Shown here: positions 16,751 to 24,737 of the stretch, in pieces | Position numbering within the stretch: the first letter of the stretch is position 1 | How the letters are laid out: every line of letters begins with the position of its first letter | DNA from: BS750m-G69 sp964441235 | GTDB taxonomy: Bacteria; Fidelibacterota; UBA2242 | Reading direction: 5' to 3' | Assembly (NCBI GenBank): GCA_964441235.1 | Contig: CAYTUQ010000010.1 | Coordinates: 15,448-79,447 of the forward strand | DNA length: 64,000 nucleotides | Made by a program: the position numbers and the translations under genes | Notes under the pieces: generated by a model | Databases searched by the model: none | The model's input: only the letters and a program-made list of their open reading frames with translations | What the model was told of the DNA's origin: nothing

Positions 16751-17050
16751 ATGGATATAAGAAATATTCAAGATAGAATAAAAAAAGGCGCCTATCGATT
16801 TTCGGATCATGCTATTAAACGTATGATAGAACGATCACTTGACCGCAAAGATGTTGAAGAAGCAATTTCGAACGGAAAAATTATTGAAGAATATCCAGAT
16901 GATAAATATTCACCAAGTTGTTTAATTTATGGACAAACAGACACAGAACGAGATCTTCATGTTCAGATTTCTCTACCGCCAAAAGTCGTAATCGTTACAA
17001 CATATGAACCTGATCCTCAAGAATGGATCAATTGTCAAATCAGGAGGTAA
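16751..17050 (+). CDS. DUF4258 protein, probable toxin of a TA pair
   Basis: 99 aa. FSDHAIKRMIERSLDRKDVEEAI at 18-40 and the terminal VVIVTTYEPD are the DUF4258 pattern (small BECR-like fold, related to RelE/MqsR-type RNases). It is followed after 5 nt by a YgiT-type zinc-finger gene, the MqsA-like antitoxin arrangement. The toxin role is inferred from that pairing. Confidence 0.78.
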   Translation: MDIRNIQDRIKKGAYRFSDHAIKRMIERSLDRKDVEEAISNGKIIEEYPDDKYSPSCLIYGQTDTERDLHVQISLPPKVVIVTTYEPDPQEWINCQIRR

Positions 17051-17055
17051 TTAAG

Positions 17056-17301
17056 ATGAATTGTGTATTTTGTGGAGGCAAAGTTGAGTCTAAAGAAGTA
17101 ACATTTACTTATGAAAGTGAAGATCAGGTTATTTTAGTTAGAAAAGTACCTGCTGAAGTTTGTACTCATTGTGGTGAAAAAACTTACTCTCCCAAGATTA
17201 CAGATGAACTTTTAAAATTTGCTAAATGTCGTTTTAAGCCTGTGAAAACAATCGAAACTCCGGTGTTTGATTATACGAGAAAAGTGGCTGTAAAAGTTTA
17301 G
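17056..17301 (+). CDS. YgiT-type zinc-finger protein, probable antitoxin
   Basis: 81 aa from the ATG at 17056 (AGGAGG 8 nt upstream). Two CxxC pairs, CVFC near residue 3 and CTHC near 36, form the zinc site of MqsA N-terminal domains. The usual C-terminal HTH of MqsA is absent, as in many YgiT proteins paired with DUF4258. It likely neutralises the preceding protein. Confidence 0.8.
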   Translation: MNCVFCGGKVESKEVTFTYESEDQVILVRKVPAEVCTHCGEKTYSPKITDELLKFAKCRFKPVKTIETPVFDYTRKVAVKV

Positions 17302-17479
17302 TTTATTTTTCATTTTATAGTACTGTCACGTCACACTTGTGTCGATCGAAGATTCCTTTGGAAAGACATCTCTTCGAGATAATGACGTATAGAATATAGT
17401 AATTTTATAACCAAAGTTTGATGGTTCTGTCAATTAAAATTGCTAAAAATATTGGCATAAAAACAATTGAGGTAGAAAA
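17302..17479. repeat. Gap with dispersed repeat family B
   Basis: TGTCGATCGAAGATTCCTTT followed by GGAAAGACATCTCTTCGAGA (17340-17380). Relatives occur at 17939-17999, 43930-43990 and 63646-63690. Confidence 0.5.
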
Positions 17480-17698
17480 ATGATTACCTATACATTTTCC
17501 AAAGCAAGACAAAATTTTGCCACGGTACTTAATAAAGCAAAAGAAGATAGTGAAGTATTAATCAAACGTAAAGATGGAACTTTATTCAAAATCCAATCAG
17601 TCAAGAAAAATATGTCCCCATTTGATGTAAAAGGTATAAATCTATCAATTACGTCTGAAGAAATAGTTGATATCGTACGTGAAATAAGAGAAAGATAA
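17480..17698 (+). CDS. Orphan Phd/YefM-type antitoxin
   Basis: 72 aa. TYTFSKARQNFATVLNKA and EVLIKRKDGTLFKI are the Phd/YefM dimer domain. No toxin ORF follows within the next 200 nt, so it is either an orphan or it lost its partner to the repeats that follow. AATTGAGGTAG gives a modest ribosome site. Confidence 0.75.
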   Translation: MITYTFSKARQNFATVLNKAKEDSEVLIKRKDGTLFKIQSVKKNMSPFDVKGINLSITSEEIVDIVREIRER

Positions 17699-17703
17699 AT
17701 CGT

Positions 17704-17775
17704 AACCGTTCACCCCGTTAGATACTTACTATTTTAAACAACGAATATCTATTAGGGGTTGTTATCTCACGGGGT
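17704..17775. repeat. Nested palindrome (ACCCCGTTA family), copy 1
   Basis: Outer arms CCGTTCACCCCGT and ACGGGGTTCACGG enclose ACCCCGTTAGATA, which pairs with TATCTATTAGGGGT. The second member lies at 18171-18213. A GC-rich imperfect palindrome with GCGTGCCTGCCT follows at about 17848-17908. Confidence 0.6.
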
Positions 17776-17908
17776 TCACGGCTTTTCCAAAGGAACTCCC
17801 TTGGAGGAAACTTGAAATTGGAAAGTAGAAATTGGGAATAAGGGAGACCTGTCTGCGTGCCTGCCTGAGAGAGTACGCTCGCAGACAGGCGGGCACGCAC
17901 AGGCAGGG

Positions 17909-18426
17909 ATGAAACGAGTTTACGAGTTGGATGTCTATGCCGATCGAAGATTCTCCGAAGGAGTCCTATGTGACCTTTGTAAAGGCATGCCTTTGGCACA
18001 AACTGGCAGAAGCGTTATCAGATATGGTTTGGCACGACTTTGATAAATGGAACAAAAAGGTTCAGAACACAGTGGGCTATCAGATAATACAATCATCTGA
18101 CAGCATAGCTGTAAATATAGCGGAAGGGTATGGTCGACACACCCCCGCTGACAGGAAAAAGTTCTATATTTACCCCGTTAAATTCTGATCCATCAGAATA
18201 TTTAACTGGGGTATATTCAAGAAGTTCATTTGAAGAAACCAAATCATGGTTGCGAAAACTTATCAGAAGAAAAGTTTTAACTGAGTCAAGCGCAACAGAA
18301 TACAAAGCAATAGTTGCTCCGCAGGTCACAACGGTCAGACGACTCGTAGAGACTCCTTTGGAGAGCCCCCTCGGGAAAAAACTCGGCCCAAAATTGAATG
18401 CGTTCATCAACAGTACAAAAGCATGA
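17909..18426 (+). pseudogene. Four-helix-bundle protein gene interrupted by three repeats
   Basis: The pieces MKRVYELDVY, then KLAEALSDMVWHDFDKW and SIAVNIAEGYGR, then SSFEETKSWLRKLIRRKVL and EYKAI, and finally KKLGPKLNAFINS reassemble into a typical four-helix-bundle (23S rRNA IVP-like) protein. They are separated by a 61-nt insert at 17939-17999 (family B repeat), a 43-nt palindrome at 18171-18213, and an in-frame insert at about 18311-18373 (GGTCAGACGACT-type repeat). The first two change frame, so no full protein can be made. Confidence 0.72.
18171..18213. mobile_element. 43-nt palindromic insert (ACCCCGTTA family), copy 2
   Basis: TACCCCGTTAAATTCTGAT pairs with ATCAGAATATTTAACTGGGG and the final TA. 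It has TA at both ends and splits the four-helix-bundle gene between FYIY and SRSS. It looks like a minimal palindromic MITE. Confidence 0.6.
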
Positions 18427-18549
18427 AGACCAAATTTCTAATTTCAACGTTCGTTGAACAGTTACTAATAAGGAAACATTCGTTATTCACACTGCAGCTA
18501 ACTTTTGACCGTTATATAATCCGTCTAATTTCTATTTAAAGCAAGAAAT
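18427..18549. other. Intergenic region upstream of the RecQ-PRTase gene
   Basis: Starts with AATTTCTAATTTCAACGTTC word-like sequence. TATAAT-like boxes occur near 18525, but no well-spaced -35 was found. Confidence 0.35.
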
Positions 18550-20562
18550 ATGAACCGATCTCAGGCAGAACAAAAACTACAACAAATATTTAACATTGAT
18601 CATTTTTATGACGACCAATGGGATACGATCAAGAGAATTCTAAATGGTGAAAGAATCCTGTTAGTCGAAAAAACCGGCTTCGGTAAATCTCTCTGTTATC
18701 AGTTCCCGGCAACTCAATTTTCCGGTTTGACAATAATCTTTTCACCCTTGATTGCATTGATGCGCGACCAGGTTAAATACTTAAAATCAATCGGTATTCC
18801 AACTGAATGCGTGAATAGCGGGCAAGAGTCCGAAGAAAATACTGAAATAATGGAAAAGGCAAAAAACGGACAAATCAAAATTCTTTATATTGCCCCCGAA
18901 CGACAGGAGAACCGGGAATGGTTGGAAGCCGTTCGCAATATGCAAATCTCGATGGTGGTCATTGATGAAGCCCATTGTATCTCTGTATGGGGGCACGATT
19001 TCAGACCAGCCTTTCGTCGCATCGTCAGTTTGGTAAAATTGCTCCCGCAAAATTTTCCGGTATTAGCAACAACAGCAACTGCCACTAAAAGAGTAGCAGA
19101 AGACGTACGAACACAAATTGGAAATAATGCTACTCTTATTCGCGGAAATCTACTACGGGAAAATTTCCATTTAAGTGTAGTTAAAGTATCTAATGAAGAA
19201 TCCAAAATGGCATGGCTGGCAGGATTTCTTCAAAAGCAGGAAGGAAATGGTCTGGTTTATACCGGAACAAGAGTCAACACGGATCTTTTTTCTTCCTGGT
19301 TGCAATTTGCCGGTATAAGCGCGGCAAACTATAATGCCGGTTTGGATTCAGAATCCAGAAAAGACATTGAGAACGGATTAATTGAGAACAGGTGGAAATG
19401 TATTGTTTCAACCAATGCACTTGGAATGGGGATTGACAAACCGGATATTCGATTTATTATTCACACGCAAATACCTCAATCTCCCATCCATTACTACCAG
19501 GAAATCGGAAGAGCGGGACGAGATGGATTACCGACGAGAATTGTTCTATTATATAACCCGGATGATAAGGAATTGCCGGAACATTTCATCAAAAATAGTC
19601 GCCCCTCGATAAAAAAATATGAAAGAGTTATTGATGCCCTCAAAACCGAACCGATGAGCGAATGGAATTTGATGCGTGCAACAAATCTTACACAGACACA
19701 AGTACGAGTTATTAGAGCAGATTTGATTGATCAAGGCATCATTAAAGAAGTGATGTATGGCAGAAGTAAAAAATACGAATACCAGTATGGCGCATCTCAA
19801 CTTGATACGAGACCTTTTGAAGAACTTCGGAATTTCAAGATGGCTGAACTGGAACAGATGATATCCTATTCCGAGTCCTCAACCTGTAGAATGGATTTTC
19901 TTTGTCGCTATCTTGGCGACGATACTGTCAATCATTGTGGAAAATGTGATAATGATTTACAAAAAAACCTTCATTACGGTCTCTCTGAATACTGGCAAAA
20001 AAAGATTAATGAATTCAGGGATTCTTATTTCCCCGAGTTGGAAATTGAATTAAAAAATTCCAATATCGTCAACGGCGTCGCATGTTCATATTATGGCATA
20101 TCCAATGTTGGCGCGGCAATACACCGTTGTAAATATGAAAACGGCGGCGATTTCCCCAACCATTTATTGAGACAAACTTTAAGGGCATTCAGACACAAAT
20201 TTGGAAATGAGGAATTTGACCTTGTCGTATATGTTCCACCAACAGAATCAGGTGATCTTGTGAAGAATTTTGCAGAAAAAGTGGCGCGGACATTAAAATT
20301 CCCATTATCACACAAACTTGTGAAAATAACTAACACGAAACCACAAAAAGTATTTCAAAACTCTGTCTTGAAACACGATAATGTAAAAGATGTATTTTCA
20401 TACCAGGATGAATCCAGGATTATTGGTAAGAAGATTTTATTAATTGACGATATTTATGATAGTGGCGCAACTATTAAGGAAATTGGACGATTATTTACTA
20501 AATTAGGGGCAGAGAAAATTGCGCCATTAGTAATAGCAAAGACAGTGGGGGGCGATATTTAA
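18550..20562 (+). CDS. RecQ-like helicase fused to a phosphoribosyltransferase domain
   Basis: 670 aa. The SF2 helicase has Walker A KTGFGKS at 41-47 (unusual TGFGK for TGGGK), DEAH at 139-142, ATTATAT, and ALGMGIDKPDIRF with YYQEIGRAGRDG. A zinc-type cysteine cluster (CRMDFLCRYLG and HCGKC) follows. From about residue 490 comes a ComF-like phosphoribosyltransferase with the PRPP loop IDDIYDSGAT at 632-641. The adjacent DprA gene starts within the stop codon. A PRTase next to DprA is the core of the ShosTA anti-phage toxin-antitoxin system, so a defence role for this fusion is inferred. Confidence 0.85.
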   Translation: MNRSQAEQKLQQIFNIDHFYDDQWDTIKRILNGERILLVEKTGFGKSLCYQFPATQFSGLTIIFSPLIALMRDQVKYLKSIGIPTECVNSGQESEENTEIMEKAKNGQIKILYIAPERQENREWLEAVRNMQISMVVIDEAHCISVWGHDFRPAFRRIVSLVKLLPQNFPVLATTATATKRVAEDVRTQIGNNATLIRGNLLRENFHLSVVKVSNEESKMAWLAGFLQKQEGNGLVYTGTRVNTDLFSSWLQFAGISAANYNAGLDSESRKDIENGLIENRWKCIVSTNALGMGIDKPDIRFIIHTQIPQSPIHYYQEIGRAGRDGLPTRIVLLYNPDDKELPEHFIKNSRPSIKKYERVIDALKTEPMSEWNLMRATNLTQTQVRVIRADLIDQGIIKEVMYGRSKKYEYQYGASQLDTRPFEELRNFKMAELEQMISYSESSTCRMDFLCRYLGDDTVNHCGKCDNDLQKNLHYGLSEYWQKKINEFRDSYFPELEIELKNSNIVNGVACSYYGISNVGAAIHRCKYENGGDFPNHLLRQTLRAFRHKFGNEEFDLVVYVPPTESGDLVKNFAEKVARTLKFPLSHKLVKITNTKPQKVFQNSVLKHDNVKDVFSYQDESRIIGKKILLIDDIYDSGATIKEIGRLFTKLGAEKIAPLVIAKTVGGDI

Positions 20563-21680
20563 TGAGTGATATTCAACAATATGCCTATTGGATGGCTTTA
20601 GCCCATTTACCAAAATGGCGAACGGAAAAAATAAATCGTTTAATTGTGGAAATTCTACACGAACGAAATATGTCCTTTTCTGAATTTTTTGAGATGGATC
20701 AAAAAAGTTGGTCAGAAGAATTTCAGTTCAATTCAAAAGAATTAAATGATCTGGATACAGCAAAATCCGAACTTCCCAATTATTCTTTTCTCGTTGAAGA
20801 TTTACTAAATCAGGGCTTTGAATTAATTCCAATAGATGCCGATGATTACTCACCCACCCTAAAAAATAATTTAAAACTGAAATATGCCCCGCCTTTACTT
20901 TACACTAAAGGAAACAAAAGTTTACTGAAAGAATCATCCATTGCTATCGTTGGTTCACGAAACGCTTCTGATATTTCTTTGGAATTCACAAAGAATATTG
21001 CTAAAAATACTGTTAAGAACTTTCAGGTTGTCGTCAGCGGTTTTGCGAAAGGCGTTGATCGAACAGCATTAGAAGAAACTTTAGCCGCATACGGTAGAAG
21101 CATCATTGTTCTGCCGCAGGGGATTATGACTTTTGCCAGTGGTTTTAAGAAATATTATTCCCGGATAATTGAAGGTGATATCCTGATTTTAAGCGCTTAT
21201 CACCCCAAAGCGCCCTGGTCCGTCGGACTTGCAATGGGACGAAATGCTTACATTTACGGTTTAGCGGATAAAATCTATGTAGCCGAATCTGATGTAAAAG
21301 GCGGAACCTGGTCAGGTGTGGTTGACGGCTTGAGAAAAAACAGGGAAATCTATGTTCGCAAACCAAACCCTGGTGAAAATAACGCTAATGATTTATTGAT
21401 TTTAAAAGGCGCGACGCCGGTAAGTATTAATGGCGATATCGTACAAAAAGAAGAATTAGAGAATTTTGAAGAACGGGTGAAAAACGTTCTTTCATCCAAA
21501 CCGTTAACCGCAAGTGAAATAAAAGATAAAATTCATATTGATATTGATACGCGAAAACTATCGTCTATGCTTTCTGAATTGGCATTTGTTGTTAAGGAAA
21601 AGGGAAATAGTAAAAACCGTTTCAGGCTTAAGAATTCAGAGGTTGTTCAAACAAATTTATTTGATTCACGTGATATCTAA
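20562..21680 (+). CDS. DprA-like Rossmann protein (ShosA-like)
   Basis: 372 aa. After a helical N-terminus, IAIVGSRNASD and VVSGFAKGVDRTALEETL form the DprA/Smf Rossmann core, but the canonical GGxxAVLGxGxDxxYP is replaced by RSIIVLPQGIMTF, as in the DprA branch found beside phosphoribosyltransferases. The last 70 residues (LTASEIKDKIHIDIDTRKLS) are a winged helix. Translation is coupled to the RecQ-PRTase gene (TAATG). It is probably the antitoxin or nucleic-acid sensor of the pair rather than a competence factor. Confidence 0.83.
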   Translation: MSDIQQYAYWMALAHLPKWRTEKINRLIVEILHERNMSFSEFFEMDQKSWSEEFQFNSKELNDLDTAKSELPNYSFLVEDLLNQGFELIPIDADDYSPTLKNNLKLKYAPPLLYTKGNKSLLKESSIAIVGSRNASDISLEFTKNIAKNTVKNFQVVVSGFAKGVDRTALEETLAAYGRSIIVLPQGIMTFASGFKKYYSRIIEGDILILSAYHPKAPWSVGLAMGRNAYIYGLADKIYVAESDVKGGTWSGVVDGLRKNREIYVRKPNPGENNANDLLILKGATPVSINGDIVQKEELENFEERVKNVLSSKPLTASEIKDKIHIDIDTRKLSSMLSELAFVVKEKGNSKNRFRLKNSEVVQTNLFDSRDI

Positions 21681-21727
21681 TCCCCACTATACCCCACGGC
21701 AAACCGCCGTCGGTGAGTTTTTTCAAT
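21676..21727 (+). repeat. Degenerate attC-like site
   Basis: CCACGGCAAACCGCCGTCGG followed by TGAGTTTTTTCAATAA resembles the right half of the clear attC at 25697-25768 (GCGGCAGGTGAATTTTTTCG then TTAGG), but the GTTRRRY core is missing. It also works as a terminator-like hairpin after dprA. Confidence 0.4.
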
Positions 21728-21924
21728 AAAAGAATAAAACCGGGAATGTTGGTTCTTTCTGTAAACCTATTTTTATATATTTTTTAATAAAACAATTGCG
21801 TACTTCAAGTTAGACCGCCAAAATGGTGAAATACTAATAAATGGTATCATTATAGATAAAAATAACTTGATAATTCTTTTGGTAAATAGTACATTTGGAA
21901 TGTACAGTAGGAAAGGTAATACAT

Positions 21925-22155
21925 ATGCAAACAATTGCAGTAAATGAATTAAGAGCGAATTTAATGAAGGTCTTAAAAAAAATTGAATATGGAGAAAGTC
22001 TTGATATTACCTCTCAAGGTAAAGTCGTTGCTAAACTAGTACCTCCTGAATATAGTAGAGAAAAAGCAAGAAATAAACTAAAGGAAATTAGAAAGAGAGC
22101 TGTAATACATGATGTAATTTCTTCCATCGATGTTGAATGGGAGACAATGCAATAA
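21925..22155 (+). CDS. Phd/VapB-type antitoxin
   Basis: 76 aa from the ATG at 21925 (GGAAAGG upstream). MQTIAVNELRANLMKVLKKI and SLDITSQGKVVAKLVPP are the Phd dimer domain with the strand pairing seen in VapB partners. The C-terminal 35 residues would wrap the toxin. The stop TAA overlaps the ATG of vapC. Confidence 0.82.
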   Translation: MQTIAVNELRANLMKVLKKIEYGESLDITSQGKVVAKLVPPEYSREKARNKLKEIRKRAVIHDVISSIDVEWETMQ

Positions 22156-22655
22156 TGATAACTGTAGACACCCATATCATTATTTGGGATGCTTTGAAAC
22201 CGGAATTGCTAAGTGAAAAAGCAAAAAGTGAATTGGAACGAGCAAACCAAACAGATGGGATTATTTTCTGCGATATTTCTCTTTGGGAAATTGCAATGCT
22301 GATTAAGAAGAAAAGAATAGAAATTGATGTCCCATATCTTGAATTCATAGATTTAGTTAAAGCTTCAAATAATTACATTTTTCAAGAAATAACTCCAGAG
22401 ATTGCTGAATTATCTGCCAATTTAACATTAGATATTAATTCAGACCCAGCTGATAGATTAACCCTACTACGTCATTTAGTACTTTTGTATACAATATGTT
22501 GTTTGTATATGTTAATGTTAACCAAACATATAGTGCTATATCTTATAAGTTACGTTGTAGGGTTAATTAGCGACACTTCTCTTATTTCCAATACTACACT
22601 AATCACAGCTGATAAAAACCTAAGAAAATCGAAAGAATTAAGAACAATATGGTAA
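22155..22655 (+). CDS. VapC-like PIN toxin carrying an in-frame insertion
   Basis: 166 aa from the coupled ATG at 22155. Normal PIN pieces are ITVDTHIIIWDA (first catalytic Asp), ISLWEIAMLIKK, DPADRL, and TLITADKNLRKSKELRTIW. Between DPADRL and the ISDTSLISNTTLIT segment lies a hydrophobic stretch of about 35 residues (TLLRHLVLLYTICCL...) absent from PIN proteins. It is the translation of the 103-nt terminal-inverted-repeat element at 22461-22563. The frame is kept, but the fold near the active site should be disrupted, so the toxin is probably inactive. Confidence 0.8.
   Translation: MITVDTHIIIWDALKPELLSEKAKSELERANQTDGIIFCDISLWEIAMLIKKKRIEIDVPYLEFIDLVKASNNYIFQEITPEIAELSANLTLDINSDPADRLTLLRHLVLLYTICCLYMLMLTKHIVLYLISYVVGLISDTSLISNTTLITADKNLRKSKELRTIW
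22461..22563. mobile_element. 103-nt MITE-like element inside vapC
   Basis: Terminal inverted repeats ACCCTACTACGT (22461-22472) and ACGTTGTAGGGT (22552-22563) match at 11 of 12 positions. The element is flanked by TA on both sides. Removing element plus one TA restores a normal PIN sequence (DRLISDTSLISN). Confidence 0.8.
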
Positions 22656-22659
22656 AGGC

Positions 22660-22712
22660 GGTATAACATTCGTTGACGTTACACCCCTCTGGCGGGGTAA
22701 CGTTTTAACCTG
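22660..22712 (+). repeat. Degenerate attC-like hairpin after vapC
   Basis: TATAACATTCGTTGACGTTA, then CACCCC TCTGGC GGGGTAACG, form an inverted repeat of attC shape. The left box GTATAAC fits, but no clear GTTRRRY is present on the right. It could simply be a terminator. Confidence 0.4.
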
Positions 22713-22900
22713 TTGTCTTACATATCCGTAGGACATAATTCAAAGATTTTCGCTCTTTTATAATTCAAACTTATTTCTAATGTTTCTTGAAAAAAACAAC
22801 GGCATACATCACCTATGTCCGTTAGAAGGATAAAATTCAAAATGTAAATATTTTTTCTATAACTGAAGTTCCCCCGAAATTGGAAATCCCTTATAACGCA

Positions 22901-22984
22901 TTTTTTATCTTTACTCAACGCCAGACGCTGGAATAGTCCGGAATTAATCTGCCGCCGCAGTTCCCGAACCGACCAGTTATCCAA
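22901..22984 (-). pseudogene. Remnant of a YhcG/DUF1016 nuclease N-terminus
   Basis: MDNWSVRELRRQINSGLFQR then LALSKDKK is the start of the DUF1016 N-terminal domain (xxNWSVRELxRQINSxLxERLALSK). The frame continues to 22718 with sequence unlike the family, and no nuclease domain follows. Confidence 0.5.
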
Positions 22985-23104
22985 ATAACTCTGATTTTTT
23001 TAAAATTGGCGTTCGAGATTGTCCTTGATTTTCAGTAATTCTAGTAATATGACCAATTTAATATTTGTGACCGTGTTCCACTTTTTTACAATTATCCTGA
23101 CAGT

Positions 23105-23143
23105 GCCAGGATTATCGGGTGGATTGAGCGAAAAAGGAAATAG
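23105..23143 (+). pseudogene. Tiny RND C-terminal remnant
   Basis: ATTATCGGGTGGATTGAG here is identical to the end of the RND remnant at 16410-16430, and the frame reads RIIGWIERKRK stop. Nothing upstream resembles RND, so this is only a scar, followed by CATTCAGTATCCAGTATC word-like repeats. Confidence 0.35.
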
Positions 23144-23288
23144 TATCCGGCATTCAGTATCCAGTATCAAATTTCATCCATGCTTCTCCCGCTCGGGCGG
23201 TCACAAAGGACTCATAGGAGAACATACATGACAAGAATTTCTAATTTCTAATTTCTAATATCAGTCGGTACGGTTATTCACTTAGGAC

Positions 23289-23317
23289 TTGACAATAGAA
23301 TCATAAAAGAGTAAAAT
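23289..23317 (+). promoter_or_regulatory. Consensus sigma70-type promoter
   Basis: TTGACA at 23289-23294, 17-nt spacer, TAAAAT at 23312-23317. It could drive the cassette genes that follow. Confidence 0.6.
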
Positions 23318-23326
23318 ATTAGCGTA

Positions 23327-23428
23327 ATGACTATAGATGAACAAAAGCGAATAGACATTTCTCGATTGAGAAACATTGCTAAAAAGTTTCTCTATATAGA
23401 CATTTATTTCTCGATAGAGAAACTATGA
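23327..23428 (+). CDS. 33-residue ORF, possible gene remnant
   Basis: Starts MTIDEQKRIDISRLRNIAKK ten bases after a strong promoter and ends at 23428. The DNA contains two near-identical TTTCTCGATWGAGAAAC palindromes (23371-23385 and 23407-23423). No family recognised. It may be only a leader or a truncated gene. Confidence 0.25.
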   Translation: MTIDEQKRIDISRLRNIAKKFLYIDIYFSIEKL

Positions 23429-23497
23429 AATGAATTAACGTTTGCAAGTTAAAAATATGTTAGGTTTAATAAAAATGAATAAATGATATAGGTATAT

Positions 23498-23899
23498 ATG
23501 AAAATGAAAAGATCTTTAGGAATAACGATAATTGGATGGTATTTCATCGTTCAGGGATGGATAGCACTCGGACAGTACGGTGATATTGGTAATTTTGCAT
23601 TAGTTCTTGTAGCTTTATTTGTATGTATTGGCATCGGCTTGCTCAAACTATTTAACATTGCAAGAATTGCCGCTATACTTTTATTTGTTATTCTATCCTG
23701 TTATTCTTTATTTCTCACCATTAATTTATCAAGTCAATATTCAGACTCTATGATTGTAGGGAAAGCCATATCCATGCTTATATTTAGTACGGTGTTATTA
23801 ATTATATTCTTGTTTTTCTTTACAAGGCCTAATATTAAAAACCAATTCAAAGAAAAAAGTAGTTCAAAAAATAAAAATAATGGGTCTGTTAATTCATAA
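23498..23899 (+). CDS. Small four-helix membrane protein, unknown
   Basis: 133 aa with four predicted membrane helices (about 8-24, 29-48, 52-74, 87-110) and a charged Ser/Lys/Asn tail. No family recognised. GTTAGGT at 23459-23465 upstream matches an integron core site, so this may be a cassette gene. The region after its stop is occupied by the 190-bp element. Confidence 0.55.
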   Translation: MKMKRSLGITIIGWYFIVQGWIALGQYGDIGNFALVLVALFVCIGIGLLKLFNIARIAAILLFVILSCYSLFLTINLSSQYSDSMIVGKAISMLIFSTVLLIIFLFFFTRPNIKNQFKEKSSSKNKNNGSVNS

Positions 23900-23925
23900 T
23901 AGAAAATTTTACATATATTGACAAT

Positions 23926-24115
23926 GATAAGCCGACCGCAGGCGGTCGGCTTATCGGCACGGGAGTTGTTGGCTCACTCCATGAAAGTCCGCCTGCGGCG
24001 GCCTATCAATGTCGTTCGAGCCGACCCCGCCTACGGCGGCTACGTCCTGTACTCGCATCTGAGAGAAATCCTTTCTCTCCTTGCTGCGTACAGGATGCGG
24101 CTCAACTCCCGTGCC
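23926..24115 (+). mobile_element. 190-bp GC-rich element, copy 1
   Basis: Begins with hairpin GATAAGCCGACCGC/GGTCGGCTTATC. Inverted arms CGGCACGGGAGTTG and CAACTCCCGTGCCG follow. An apparently identical copy in inverse orientation lies at 38719-38908 inside an ATPase gene. GC content is far above the surroundings. The right end abuts GTTAGCA (24116-24122), an integron-like core, so this copy also serves as the attC-like boundary of the next cassette. Confidence 0.85.
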
Positions 24116-24148
24116 GTTAGCACAATAAAATGAAGAGGCAGATATAAA

Positions 24149-24727
24149 TTGTCATTAGTATATCGAAATTATAAAAATCAGGAATTCTATCTTCATAAAT
24201 CTTTAACAAAAAAAGGTAATCCCAAATATTACTTTTCTACTAAGAAAGAAGGAGAACTTGTTGATTATATTCCTGACGGATATGAAATATACGAAAATCC
24301 AAATGGGCAGGTTTTTTTAAGTAGAATACAACCAAAGCTTATTACTGATGATGAAAAGAGCATTGTTTTAAATGGAATGTACAAATATTCGGATGTAAAT
24401 ATATTTAAAATTGATGTAAAGAGAGATATAATAAACATTTATACTCCTGATCAAGATATTGAAGAACTCTCAAAATTTATAGAGATGTCTCCCCTTAGAA
24501 GAAAAAATAGAGATAAAGATAACATAATTAATCAAGTAGTTCATTATTCACCTGTTTTACAATTTATATTAGTTGATAGTTCAATGAGGCATTTTATAAC
24601 AAGAAGATATTGTTATTTAGGTTCAATAGATGATTGGATTGAGATCGGACAAATTGGAATACTATCAGATTTAGTGAAGAAATATGTAAAGCATATTGGT
24701 AAAGATTCATATTATGATTTAGATTAA
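24149..24727 (+). CDS. Cassette-borne hypothetical protein
   Basis: 192 aa from a TTG start with GAGG upstream. The N-terminus (YRNYKNQEFYLHKSLTKKGN, then PKYYFS) and YIPDGYEIYENPNGQVFL resemble a family of uncharacterised proteins common in cassette arrays. No catalytic motif seen. It is bounded by GTTAGCA upstream (24116) and TGCTAAC downstream (24738), which are complementary, the signature of a single integron cassette. Confidence 0.65.
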   Translation: MSLVYRNYKNQEFYLHKSLTKKGNPKYYFSTKKEGELVDYIPDGYEIYENPNGQVFLSRIQPKLITDDEKSIVLNGMYKYSDVNIFKIDVKRDIINIYTPDQDIEELSKFIEMSPLRRKNRDKDNIINQVVHYSPVLQFILVDSSMRHFITRRYCYLGSIDDWIEIGQIGILSDLVKKYVKHIGKDSYYDLD

Positions 24728-24737
24728 AAAAATAAGG

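Larger units (their letters stand above)
22985..23326. other. Gap of gene debris and repeats
   Basis: Apart from the RND scar, it holds AATTTCTAATTTCTAATATC repeats at 23236-23262 and a consensus promoter near its right end. No gene supported. Confidence 0.4.

Noticed and set aside
22660..22712. Certain attC site after the interrupted vapC
   Set aside because: The right core box is missing, so it is kept only as a low-confidence degenerate site or terminator.
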